Below are positions 8,531 to 19,932 of a stretch of 64,000 nt of DNA, one piece after another (within the stretch, counting starts at the first letter, position 1; every line of letters starts with the position of its first letter). The stretch is from Azolla caroliniana (lineage: Eukaryota > Polypodiophyta). Position numbers and translations under genes: made by a program. The notes beneath the pieces were generated by a model. It had not been told where the DNA came from and searched no databases. It saw nothing but the letters and a program-made list of their open reading frames with translations. Location of the stretch: positions 1,674,001 to 1,738,000 of the forward strand of contig JBHGNT010000018.1 of the NCBI GenBank assembly GCA_043228905.1, read 5' to 3'.

Positions 8531-11473
8531 ATGGAGGCAGCTCTTCTCTCTCTTGATTTGGCTTCTCCTGGGATTCCTCCCTTAAAAGGCTTCATTTCCT
8601 TCATACAGGAATGCAAGAGAGGTCACAACTCACTTCATGCCAATCTTGCATACCAACATGCATGTAGTTATGGTATCGAAAGTGATCAGTTCCTTGGGAA
8701 TTTTTTCATCCCATTGTTTGTGGAATGCGATAACTTATCCCATGCTCAACAACTTGCAAATAGGATTTCTTTTTTGAATGATCACTCATGGACTTCACTC
8801 ATAGAAGGTTATATAGAACGTGGGGAATATTCACATGCATTTGGACTTTACCAGAAGATGCGGACAAGTTCTATACCTCCTATTATTCCTGCTTATATTA
8901 GAATACTCAGCACTTGCGCTCAGCACAGTTGTTTGCAACTTGGTATTGCTTTACATAATGATATTGAAAAGAGAACTGACCTAGATGACCTAAAAATTTG
9001 GACTGTCCTCATTAACATGTATGTGAAATGTGGCGATTTGGAGAATGCAGTTATCTTGTTCAACAAGATCAGTGTGCGTGATGTTACCATGTGGACGATA
9101 CTTGTTTCGGGGTATGTTGATTGTGGACATGGTGATAAAGCTATAAGTTGTATGACCCAGATGGAGAATGATGGTATCTCCCCAGATCCTATCACATTGC
9201 TCTATGGCGTCAAAGCTTCTGGCATCATTGGATCTTTACACAATGGACAGGAGATACACCTAGATATCATCAAGAAAGGGTTCGAAGATGATCCTTTCAT
9301 CGGAAATTCTTTGGTTGATATGTATTCGAAATGTGGCGCTCTTGTTGATGCGGAGCATGTCTTTAATTCGCTCAAGGTTCGGAATTCAATAACCTGGAAT
9401 GCATTAATCCAAGGGTATATCGAGTGTGAGTTCAGGGAGAGGGCTTTTACCTATTTCCAGTTCATGCAAGAGGAGGGATTTTCGCCAGATGTGGCAACAT
9501 ATCTTTGCATCTCGAAAGCTTGTGATGACATTGTAACCATAAAACAAGGTCATAGAATCCATACTGATCTACTTATAAGAGGATGGGAAGGGAACCTTGT
9601 CATGGGCAGTGCTTTGATAGGTATGTATGCAAAATGTGGTTTGTTTGATGAAGCACATTCAGTGCTCGATGGGCTTCCAGTAAGGAACACAGTCTCCTGG
9701 AACTCTCTGATTGCTGAATATGCAGAGGTAGGATTTGGAAAGGAAGCATTACTTTGTTTCCATAATATGCAACTTGATGGCATACTTCCTGATGTTATAA
9801 CATATACTTGCTGTCTGAAAGCTTGTGGAGTCATCAGAGATATCAACGTGGTTGAAGAACTACACTCGAAGATTACAACAAGAGGTTATATGATAGATCC
9901 TTTTATCGGAAGTACGTTGATTGACACATATATAATGTGTGGATCACTTGCAAAAGCACAGGAGGTATTCAATATGGTTTCAATTAGGCACGTTGTTGCA
10001 TGGACAGCATTGATGACAGGATATGCAGAAAATGACCTCCCTGAGGAAGTGCTTTTTCTCTTTGAACAGATGCAAGGAGATGGCATCTCACCAAATGCGG
10101 TGAGTTTTATTTGCATCTTGAAAGTATGTGGAAACTTTGGCTATATAGAAGTAGGCAAAGAAATGCATGCCATGATTGTGATGAATGGTCTCGAAACAGA
10201 TGTTCCGTTATGCAATGCATTAATAAACATGTACATTAAATGCGGCTCACTTGCAGAAGCATTGATGGTCTTTGATAAGATGCCTCTACAAAATGCTATC
10301 TCATGGAACACGTTAATTTCGGGACTGGTAGATCATGGGTATGGGAATGAAGCCCTTGGTTTGTTTCAACAAATGCACCTAGACGGTGTGTTCCCGGATG
10401 CAGCAACTTTCTCTTCATCATTGAATGCATGTGGTAGCATCGGTGCGATAGAGATGGCTCAAGAAATACATAGTGAGCTATCAAAAGAAGGTTTTGAAAA
10501 TGAACCATATGTGGGTAGTTCTCTAGTACACATGTATGCCAAGTGTGGGCTCCTTTCAGAAGCATTAGATGTTTTTGAGAACCTTCCTATAAAGGATATT
10601 GTTGTTTGGACTTCTATGATTGCAGGATATTGTGAAAGAGGTCTTACTATGGAAGCTTGGGAGATTTTTCAGGAAATGCAAATGTATGGTATGAATCCTG
10701 ATGTGATAACATGGAATGCCCTTATCTTGGGTTATGCTAAACAAGAGGAAATTGACGAAGTTTTGAGATGTTATGCTCAACTTCAGGAACAAGGTTTACT
10801 TCCAGCACGCATAACCTTCATGAATATCCTCAAAGCATGTGCAAGCACTTGTGCTCTTGTAACAGGGAAAAAATTTCATGCTTTGATATACAAATCTATT
10901 CTCAGGAATGAAGACCAAGGTCTGCATATATCCCTTATCGATATGTATTGCAAATGTGGAACAAGCTTTTCTGCTCAGCAGGCATTTAATGAGATGGAAA
11001 TGAATAGCCTTGCACCTTTGAATACTTTACTTACAGGGTATGCTCATATAGGTGAATGTGGAAACACCCTTCGTTTGTTCGAATCAAAACGAAAAGATAA
11101 TCACCCAGATGAGCTTTCATTCCTCTGTGTTCTCAATGCATGTTCTCATGAGGGTGTTGTATATAAAGGGTTGAGATATTTCAAAGAAATGACTGAGCTT
11201 TATTCCATGGTTCCTACTGACAAGCACTACAATTGTATTATCAATATCCTTGGTCGTGCAGGTCAGTTGAGAGAAGCAATGACAGTAATGAAGAAGATGC
11301 ATTTTGAGGCTGATGTTGCTACTTGGAGTACCATGTTGAGTGCTTGCCAACAGTGGGGTGATGTGGAGCTTGGAAGGGAGGTCTTTGAGTGTGCTGTGGC
11401 ATCGAATGGGGGACATGCATCGACATTTATTATAATGTCCAATATATATATGCAGACAAGGGAAGTGAACTGA
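8531..11473 (+). CDS. PLS-class PPR protein, E motif truncated
   Basis: An intronless frame of 980 residues. An out-of-frame ATG seven bases earlier ends after ten codons, so 8531 is the sensible start. The body is a long run of P-L-S triplets. The L-type helix signature MY-x-KCG or close variants recurs at least seven times about 100 residues apart, usually followed by A-x-x-VF, then SWN(A/T)LI-type segments and PD-x-x-T starts. PLS PPR proteins bind organellar RNA one base per repeat and guide C-to-U (in ferns and lycophytes also U-to-C) editing. The last part (ATWSTMLSACQQWGDVELG onward) is the beginning of an E1 motif, but the frame stops about 40 residues into it. E2 and DYW domains are absent, and the sequence after the stop shows no remnant of them. 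It may need a DYW partner in trans, or be a truncated paralogue. A clear organelle transit peptide is not obvious by eye. Confidence 0.85.
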   Translation: MEAALLSLDLASPGIPPLKGFISFIQECKRGHNSLHANLAYQHACSYGIESDQFLGNFFIPLFVECDNLSHAQQLANRISFLNDHSWTSLIEGYIERGEYSHAFGLYQKMRTSSIPPIIPAYIRILSTCAQHSCLQLGIALHNDIEKRTDLDDLKIWTVLINMYVKCGDLENAVILFNKISVRDVTMWTILVSGYVDCGHGDKAISCMTQMENDGISPDPITLLYGVKASGIIGSLHNGQEIHLDIIKKGFEDDPFIGNSLVDMYSKCGALVDAEHVFNSLKVRNSITWNALIQGYIECEFRERAFTYFQFMQEEGFSPDVATYLCISKACDDIVTIKQGHRIHTDLLIRGWEGNLVMGSALIGMYAKCGLFDEAHSVLDGLPVRNTVSWNSLIAEYAEVGFGKEALLCFHNMQLDGILPDVITYTCCLKACGVIRDINVVEELHSKITTRGYMIDPFIGSTLIDTYIMCGSLAKAQEVFNMVSIRHVVAWTALMTGYAENDLPEEVLFLFEQMQGDGISPNAVSFICILKVCGNFGYIEVGKEMHAMIVMNGLETDVPLCNALINMYIKCGSLAEALMVFDKMPLQNAISWNTLISGLVDHGYGNEALGLFQQMHLDGVFPDAATFSSSLNACGSIGAIEMAQEIHSELSKEGFENEPYVGSSLVHMYAKCGLLSEALDVFENLPIKDIVVWTSMIAGYCERGLTMEAWEIFQEMQMYGMNPDVITWNALILGYAKQEEIDEVLRCYAQLQEQGLLPARITFMNILKACASTCALVTGKKFHALIYKSILRNEDQGLHISLIDMYCKCGTSFSAQQAFNEMEMNSLAPLNTLLTGYAHIGECGNTLRLFESKRKDNHPDELSFLCVLNACSHEGVVYKGLRYFKEMTELYSMVPTDKHYNCIINILGRAGQLREAMTVMKKMHFEADVATWSTMLSACQQWGDVELGREVFECAVASNGGHASTFIIMSNIYMQTREVN

Positions 11474-13238
11474 CTTTCACAAAAGGGATCAGAAATAGAA
11501 GAAAGTGGGCTATGTACAGTTTTTAGTGCCTTTCTCTGCATTTGCAACCTCAAGAAGAATCTACAAACACACATATATCCTTGCCCCTTTTCTTCCATGA
11601 GTTAATAATACTTTGAAGAAACCATCACGGCTTGCTTGGCCTTGGTTTTGTAGAAATCGAAAGCTACACTTTATAGATGTATGCGAATCATGGGACTTAA
11701 TTTGAACCAATGTAAACCTATATGTCAGCAAAAGATCAGAATGAGGGGACGGATAGTATAAGGGTAAGAAAGGGGACTCTGGTTTCTGGTGCCTGTCTAT
11801 GCCTATGAAACCTCCAGAAGAATGTGGAAGACAACTACCTCACTTTCTCCATTACAGCTTTTTTTGACTTGGTCTGTAGTTTAAAATTGAAAGCTATGTT
11901 TCAAATATGTCAGCCTTGGTTTGGAATTGACCGCTGAGAATTGTTTTGGAATAACATTTTTGGTGGAAATTGAACACTAAAGATATCACACTCTGAATAA
12001 TGAAAACTGAAAGCAAATAGTCGCATAGGATTGGATTGGGGGTAGTCTATTGTTTGCAGTCATCCCGACGACCATCTTGTATAATGCAGTGCATACTCAG
12101 ATGACAATAAAAATTAGGTTGAAAAGAATTTCAATTGTTCTTTGGCTAAATTCATACATGTATGATGTATGCATGGCTGTGATAGAAAATAATTAATTGA
12201 CAAAATACCAATAAGACAACGTAGCTCTGATGCAATTTACATAAACACAAGACAGACAAACAAAAACAAATAATGCCAATACGCAGAGTTTGATGTATTT
12301 CAATATCCACTAGTTTAACTGCAAAGAATTTGACGAGAGACAGGTGACCAGTGATCAAGATTTGCTGAATTAAAGGCAAATCTCAAGATGGATCAAAGTA
12401 CATTTGAATGCCATAGACCTCAACATCTTGCAAACCAAACATCCTTCAGCTTATGTACCTTTACTGCAATACTCCACAAGGAATTCTTTGTAAAAGCACA
12501 CTAACAAGTCAGTTGTTTTTTTAGCAAAACATGTACATTTCGTGCTCTACTTACTAATAAAATAACAGTGCATTCTTGATGAATAACTACCCTTTTACCA
12601 TTGTACAGCACATTACTTGTTTCATTCATTTGTAGCATAATTTATTAAGATTCACTTCCACAAAACCGCACATCCTTGTTTATTCTCTTCCACATCTGGT
12701 AGTCGATTTTAAAATTCACCGGCATGAAATGAATGAACCCTAAGGTTTGCCAAGGTAATGTGCATCGTTATTTTCTGCTTTTGACCAAAATGGGATGCTA
12801 TTCATCAGTGATAATTATTTTTATTCAGCCTGATTGATCATATGGAGGCCTCAAAGTTCCTAATCCAAGAAACTAGAAACTAACCCATCAGTGAGAATTA
12901 TTTTTATTGAGCCTGATTCACCATATGGAGGGCTCAAAGTTCCTAATATCCAAGAAACTAGAAATTAATATCATTACAAGGCCTCTTAGTCTTTTACCCT
13001 ACATTGATAGATATTCCATAATAGATGGCTCAATAATCCAAACAACCGAATAATAGCAATGCTATTGGACTTTCACATCATCCAATCCTTGAAAAACAAC
13101 ATATATATATATACGAGAGAAACACACAAATAAATAAATGAAAATATGCATATTATCAAAATTTATCTAAAACTATTTGCCATTAAGAGGGAACAACTGG
13201 GTTTGCAGGCATCTAACACTCTCCTTTCACTGACATCC
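11474..13238. other. Intergenic between PPR and UXS 3' end
   Basis: AT-rich spacer with no coding exon seen. It contains an imperfect tandem duplication (about 12804-12887 and 12888-12968, each with ATTATTTTTATT, CTGATT, CATATGGAGG and CTCAAAGTTCCTAAT). The proximal part should hold the 3' untranslated regions of the two convergent genes. Confidence 0.6.
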
Positions 13239-16200
13239 TCACTGCTTTTTTGTTGACATAAGACGTTCTTTGAAGTCTTCTGCCATTAACGGGAGTCCCT
13301 CCCGAAGTGTCACCTGTCAATCCATCAATAAAGTAATAAAAAACCAAAACACCAAACATCCGAAAAATTAAAAACTAGATCTTATCATGTAACCAAAGAA
13401 ACACTGGATTTCAACCTTAGGCTCCCATCCAAGGACTGATTTTGCTTTTGAAATATCAGGTTTGCGCTTGCGTGGATCATCGGGAGTGTTTTCAACCATT
13501 TTCCATGTAGCACTTGGACCAACTAACTGTAAAACATTTTACAATTTGCTATATCAACAAATTGCATATGCAGCTAAGTAAAAACAAAGCCCCTCACCTG
13601 AAGGTTCAAATGGTTAATCTAGAGGCATTACCAAGAGAACCTCAAAGTAACTTACCTCTTTCACAGCCTCTGCAAGCTCTATCATTGTGAATTCACCTGT
13701 ATATAAATCACAGATTTAACTCTATGTCCATTCTAACTGAAGGGAACAGAAATACTCTCTTCAGTTCCATAGATCTATAAGCTCTTTATAATTAAAAAAT
13801 AATTACCTGGGTTCCCTAGATTTATAGGGCCAGTATCATTCCCTTCCATGAGGCGAATAAGGCCATCCACCTGAAGCAGGAGGTAAATGAATTCCAACAG
13901 ATTTTCAATATTAATAAGATCAGAAAAAATATGATCAATCAGTACATCAATAATGCATATCAGATTCAATATTAATATGATCAATATGTACATCAATAAA
14001 GCATACCATATCCGAAACATAACAGAAGCTACGTGTTTGAGTCCCTGGTGCTTGGACAGTCAATACTTCACCCCTATCAAATAGTTAACCTTAGGTTTGT
14101 GTCTTTATTCTTAGATTAAATAACTTTAAAATATCTCAAGTACCTCAGTGCCTGTGCAATGAAGTTACTGACAACTCGCCCATCATCAATGTTCATTCGA
14201 GGTCCATAGGTATTAAAAATCCTGGCAATTCTAATTTCTGAACATCAAAAGAAACAAGTTGAGAACCTTCACCGAAAGTATATGCTAGATTGTGTGAAAG
14301 CTGAGAGGAACAAAGAAAAAAGTGAATGGATTGCCTTCAATGCCTATTAAGAAAGAGAAAGGAAGAAGAAAGAAAGGGAGCTAAATTAATGACTTTAAGA
14401 AACCAAAATGGCCCATAAGACCAAACAAGCACATTGTACAGTCTTTGAGAGCAACAAACCTAAACAAATATAGCTAGATATATGGTTCTAAAGAAACACG
14501 ATATCTAAGAACAAAAGATTAGAGAGGGAGAGAGGTGTGCCCAAATGATTGTAGCACAGAGGAAAAAGTTGTGGAGACCAGAAGATCATGTGTTCAACCC
14601 CTACTGCCGCAATGGCATCTATCCAAGTGTTGCATTAATGAGATTTGAACCCAGGTGAATGGAAGTAGAAACTTGAGTCATCACTAAGCTATAGCCTTAC
14701 GATAAAAAGCGAGATGTGTCGATTCTATGATCTGGAGCAGCAGCTCAACCATATACATTTCGTGCTCTACCTACTAATAAAATAATAGTGCAGATGAAAA
14801 TATTGCCAAAGGGAGGCATACATATGTACGAAAACAGAATAAAGTCTCACCCAGGCCATGCTGTCTGTGGTAGTCAAACATGAGAGTCTCTGCAACTCGT
14901 TTTCCTTCATCATAGCAACTTCTCACTCCTACAGATCAAATTGTTTAGACACTCACTTTCCTGGATGCACTATTAGCTTCTCACTTAACAATGATTGCGA
15001 CAATATATCTTACCAATGGGATTAACATTCCCCCAATATTCCTCCGTTTGAGGATGTTCAAGTGGATCGCCATATACTTCTGAGGTCGAGGTTAACAGAA
15101 TTCTATGAAAGAAAATATTTGAAATTAGACAACCTAACTGGATTCTTTCAACACTTGAACAATATAACAAGGTTAAAAACACTTTCCAAATCCAGGTAAT
15201 CCTGAATAAACTACAATATGCTTTCCTTCCAAACTGGTTCATTTATACTACTTTAATACATGAAAGTGTTTGATTCTTGAGAAAAGACTGTTCTCATCAC
15301 AACATATCTTGCTATCTCATCACAAACAAGTACTTCAACCAATGCCAGCATATTATCATACCTTGCCTTCACACGCTTGGCAAGACCAAGCATATTGAGA
15401 GTTCCAATGACATTTGTTTTAATAGTCTGCCACACATAAGCAAACCACATCAATAAAACAAAGTCAGAATACTTTATGCATTCCTATCTATCTATTATGT
15501 GCAGTATATGCATTGCCACTTTTGTCTCTCAATGTACATCTATGGATGATGTCTACAGGATTCACAACAAGAAATACCTTCACTGGATTATACTTGTAGA
15601 AAATTGGTGAAGCCGGGCATGCTAAATGATAAATTTGGTCTACCTCCACAAGCAACGGAGTTGTCACATCTGCATAAAATTTGATAATCCCCGGTTAGAT
15701 CCAATGGATGTGATTTGTATACTGCCTCCAGAGATAATGAAACCTCTGGTGCTTATGAAATAGAAAAGAAACTTGATATAAGTCCAATTTGTATACTTAT
15801 ATTCAGTCCTTTGTAGGACAATTTCTTGTTTACAAATGGTTGCAACTTTTGGATGATGAAAATGTTCATCGTTATGATTTTAACATGAAATAAAAAGTAA
15901 AAATTGACACAGAAAGGTGACAAATTGTTGCACTTGGTTCGACCCAAAAACTACATTATTGCCATGGGTTATGGGGTTCCTAAAACAAAACTATGATTAT
16001 GATATTACAATTGGACTCCAAGTTCAAGTATAATAGAATCCATAGCACATCTAAATTTTATTATATGAATTTAACTTCTAAGAAGCACTACATGATCCCT
16101 AGGCAATAGCAAATTTTTATTATATGAATTAACTTTTAAGAAGCATTACATGATCCCCAGGAAATTGTAAAATTTGGAAGCAACTAGTCTTATAACGTGC

Positions 16201-19200
16201 TCATATCCCACCATACATTATTTTTAATGTTTAGACTCATCGTATTACATCCATCAACAGTGTAGAAATTTATGCTTGAGTCTTCTCGAGTGAAGTGCAT
16301 GATGACCTTCTTTATATTATACAATCCACTGGAGTAAAATGCATGATGTCTCAATGGCCAACCGAATTGATTGTTGTTCAAAAACATTAATGAATAGCAC
16401 ATTAAATATATCTAAAATGGATGACACACTGCCCACAGAACCCTAAGTACACAATTTCTACTAACCATGACGGATAAGCTCAAAATGTGGATGTCCTATC
16501 CACCGGCGAATATTGTCTTTGGTTCCTGTGAAAAAGTTATCAGCAACAATTACCTGAGATCAAAACACTGGGATCAGTACGCAATATATAGCTTGGCAGA
16601 CACAATAAAGCAATATTATTTTACAGGATCTATATAAAAGAAACTATAGCAGGACATTTAAACTTTTGACATAAAGTGAATCAAAACTGGCAGGATGAAA
16701 CTAGTACAGACGTAGCAGCCGAAATGGTACTTAACTACAGTTTGAGACATGATCTCAATTATTGATATAAAATAAATAAAACAAATAAATCTAAGGTACA
16801 AAAAGGATGGGAATCAATAAGCCAGACACAGAATCTCAGCCAAAAAATTGTGTTAATAGCTTTTGGAAATACCGTCAGAGCTGACTTATGTTAAGGTAGA
16901 AGAAATAGGGATGGAAAACAGCATGGGACTAACCTGAGTTATGCTATAACTTTTATAGTGTTACATGGAAATTCGATTCATTCACATTCAAGAGACAATG
17001 GCTCTCACCTCATTTGTCCAACTAAATTAAGCTAGGGCTTCCATAATAATCACAAGAAAGTAACTAAGTAGAGACGATTCATGTTATATCTCAAATAAAG
17101 CTAGAATTTCTATGATATTACAAGAGATAAACTTGGAAGAGATAATCCATCTAGCAGGATTTGTGCATACACATTAAGGTCACACTTCTATCAAATTTTT
17201 AAGAAATTAACTTTCAAGAGAGGCTTTATCTTGCCTGTTTTATGAATCTAACTTCCATCATAATGCTGAAGATTTAACCTGGGAAGGATACAACTTCTAT
17301 CCGATTACAAGAAACCAACTTCAGACAGATGTTCCATCTTGCCTGACTTGTGCATGTGAATTATGCTCAAACTAATACCAAATTGAAAGAAATTTAACTT
17401 TGGAGAAAGGATTTGATATTGCCTGCTTTGTGCATCTTAATCTATCACAATATAGAAGACTTACACTGGGAGAGGATCTAAGTTTTATCCAATTACAAGT
17501 AAGAAATTAAGCTCAAACTCCTATCAAACTATAAGAGATTTAACTTTTGAGCGAGGATTCATATTGCCTGATTTCAATGTCTAACTTCTAAAATAATACA
17601 CGGATTTCAATTTTGGGGTGAGCATCTAACTAATATCAAATCACAAGAAATAAAATTGCAGGAGACGATCCATCTTGCCTGAATTGAGCATGCAAGTTAA
17701 GCTCAAATGTCTACCAAATGGAAAGAAATTTAACTTTTGAAGAGGATTTATCTTCCACTATTATGCATCTACATTTATAATACTAAAGAAATTTAACTTT
17801 GGAGAGAGGACTTGATTTGTATCCAATTACAAAAAAATTGATGTGCGAGAGGCTATCCATCTTGCCTGATTTGTGCATGCAAGTTAACTTCAAATTTCTA
17901 TGAAACGAAAAGGAGTTTAACTTTGGAAAGAGGATCTAACTTCTAACTTGCGAGGGAATCCAGCTGCAAGAAATTTAACTTTGGAGACAGAAACCATATT
18001 GCCTTGCCCATGTACATGGAGTAAATCTAGAACCTCTATCAGATTACAAGGGTTTTAGAGATGACTTAGCTTCCCTAAAAAATGCATAAATTTGCCTAAC
18101 ACATGCATAAATTCTACACACTAACAAGAAAATCAACCATGAATGGAAAGATTTTGATTGCATGTTAAGCTCAAACTTTCTTACAAAATAACACAGAAAG
18201 TAAGATTAAGCTTAAAGACAAATATTCTTTAAGCTTACTTCATTTGTGCCAGCTTCCATTAATCGATCAACAAGATGAGATCCAATAAATCCAGCTCCTC
18301 CAGTGATCAGAATACGTTTCCTAATCTGTAGAAGAAGAATAAAAGAACAGATCGATCAGTTTCATGCAAGCTTCTGAATTGATGAGAAGGAAAGAAAAGA
18401 GTAGAATAGAAAATAGTTTGTCGCTGGCGTTTGAACAGCCAAGAAAGCGTTGTGTGAGAACATGACAGTTTGAGTAATGAAAAATACAACCAGGATGGAA
18501 TGAGATGGGATCAGACGGAATTATCGACTCAAATGAAAAATTCAGGGCTTTACGTAGGCCACAGTTCATGAAAGAGATTACCATGGGATTAGATAAGCTT
18601 GGCAACAATAATGCGTAAAGACAGATTCAAATGCCTATAAAGATTGAAATCCCTATACGATTAGACCATCATAGCAATAAAGAAATAATATCTGAACGAA
18701 AGAGGTCTGATCCAGAGGTGACGAAATCGTCCATTAAAACCCTGAGTTTAAGAAGGCTACTGTTAATCAAAAGCCACTAAAATGAGAAAATTAGGGATTT
18801 GCAAAAGGCTATTACTGATTTCAAATGAAATGACAGGAGAAAGAAGCGAATGAAGTTAATAGATCTGAGGAGCTGACAAAACAAGGCAATATGCATGGCC
18901 AAAAGCTTAGTTCAATCAAAGGGCGTCGAATCTCTCCAATGCAGATCTATAATAGCAGACTTAATCATCAATCAAATCGAGAATCCATGAAACCCGATGA
19001 AGTTAAAGGATTCCTAGATTTATGCATGTTATATGATTTTCAGCAGAAAATGAGAGGAAAGAGGAGGGCTTCATGCAGAGCTAAGGATTGTATGTAGCAT
19101 TTAAAGAGCTTCGAGCAACACAGAAGGCGAAGTTTCTTTTCCATGCAGAGGTTAGGTTGCCACACAAAAAACTTAAAAGAGTTTTGGAGAAGGGGGGGGA

Positions 19201-19300
19201 GAGAGAGAGAGAGAGAGCAACGTACGGGAGAGATGGAGCTTGGGAGGTGAACTGGCGGAGCAGCGGATCCATGATCGGGGTGAGAATTGGAAGAATCCAT
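13239..19300 (-). CDS. UXS: UDP-glucuronate decarboxylase (UDP-xylose synthase), cytosolic type
   Basis: Converts UDP-glucuronate to UDP-xylose with bound NAD, the xylose donor for xylan, xyloglucan and glycoproteins. Thirteen exons: 19300-19226, 18325-18239, 16553-16466, 15669-15578, 15426-15362, 15102-15014, 14928-14851, 14237-14144, 14073-14007, 13870-13807, 13696-13656, 13526-13416, 13313-13239. All junctions are GT-AG and in phase, giving 1026 nt and 341 residues, the usual size of the short UXS3/5/6 type. There is no N-terminal membrane anchor, so the enzyme is predicted to be cytosolic. Visible motifs: NAD-binding GGAGFIGSH (residues about 34-42), [10 protein letters not shown] (about 139-148), catalytic YxxxK in SCYDEGKR (Y171, K175), [10 protein letters not shown], and [20 protein letters not shown]. 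Exon 1 encodes only a 25-residue leader. Intron 2 (about 1.7 kb) contains a degenerate tandem array. No break is seen. Confidence 0.96.
14521..14710. mobile_element. Two facing tRNA-derived SINE-like heads
   Basis: On the plus strand, GTAGCACAGAGG (A-box-like) is followed about 35 bases later by GTGTTCAACCCC (B-box-like) near 14594. On the minus strand, reading from 14700 down, TAGCTTAGTGATG (A-box-like) is followed by GGGTTCAAATCTC (B-box-like). Neither folds into an obvious full tRNA. Both resemble the pol III head of plant SINEs and point toward each other inside UXS intron 7. Confidence 0.4.
16052..16160. repeat. Imperfect tandem duplication, about 70 bp
   Basis: Two copies containing TTTTATTATATGAATT, TAAGAAGCA and TACATGATCCC lie in UXS intron 3. 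Confidence 0.7.
16960..18180. repeat. Degenerate tandem array in UXS intron 2
   Basis: A loosely repeated block recurs: CTTGCCTGATTTGTGCATG, then AAGTTAAGCTCAAA, CTATCAAA, and AAGAAATTTAACTTTGGAG with a GAGGAT tail. The TTGCCTG landmark is visible near 17233, 17338, 17419, 17564, 17667, 17852 and 18000, so spacing is about 80-190 bases. It is non-coding and removed by splicing. Confidence 0.75.
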
Positions 19301-19402
19301 GGCGACAGCAGCAGCAGCAGTAGAGAGGAAGGAAGGAAGGATGGAAAAGGAGGGAGGAAGGGTGGGATCAGGAGCAGGAGCAGGAGAAGGAGAAGGAGGG
19401 AT

Positions 19403-19411
19403 CTATTTATA
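19403..19411 (-). promoter_or_regulatory. TATA box of the UXS gene
   Basis: TATAAATAG on the minus strand lies about 105 bases before the UXS start codon. This predicts transcription starting near 19375 and a leader of roughly 75 nt. It is the only good TATA match in the 250 bases upstream. Confidence 0.6.
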
Positions 19412-19682
19412 CACAGAGAAAAAGAAAGAGAGAGAAGAAGAAGAAGAAGGGTGGGGTAGTACTGCTGTGGCCTCCTCCGCCATATCCATCCATCCATCCA
19501 TCCATGGCCATGGCCATGGCGCTCCTAAACAGACAAAAAGCCTTCCTTCCGCTTTCTGCTTTTTCTCTCCCCTCCATCCCTTTTCTTTCTTTCTTTCATT
19601 CTTCTTCTTCTTCTTCTTCTTGCTTTCTTTCTGTCCTCTTCCTCCACCTCACCAAAGAAAGCAGAAAGCAACACATACACAC

Positions 19683-19685
<3 letters not shown>

Positions 19686-19747
<62 letters not shown>
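19686..19747. repeat. (GA)n microsatellite
   Basis: About thirty GA units upstream of the UXS TATA box. Long frames across it on both strands are repeat artefacts. Confidence 0.95.
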
Positions 19748-19750
<3 letters not shown>

Positions 19751-19772
19751 CAAGAGAAAATGAGAAGGCCAA

Positions 19773-19909
19773 GACAATGGCCTAGAGAAGAGAAGAGACA
19801 TATGAGACGGAATAGTAGACAATGGCCGCCCGCCCGAAGAGAACACGAGAGACAATGGCCGCCCGCCCGACGAGATGAGACCAGACCGAACCGGACTGGA
19901 CAATGGCCG
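19773..19909. repeat. GACAATGGCC short repeats
   Basis: GACAATGGCC starts at 19773, 19818, 19851 and 19899. The two middle copies are extended identically as GACAATGGCCGCCCGCCCGA. This is a small GC-rich island in AT-rich DNA about 500-600 bases upstream of the UXS start codon. Confidence 0.85.
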
Positions 19910-19932
19910 CCCATACCCCCACCCGACTGCAA

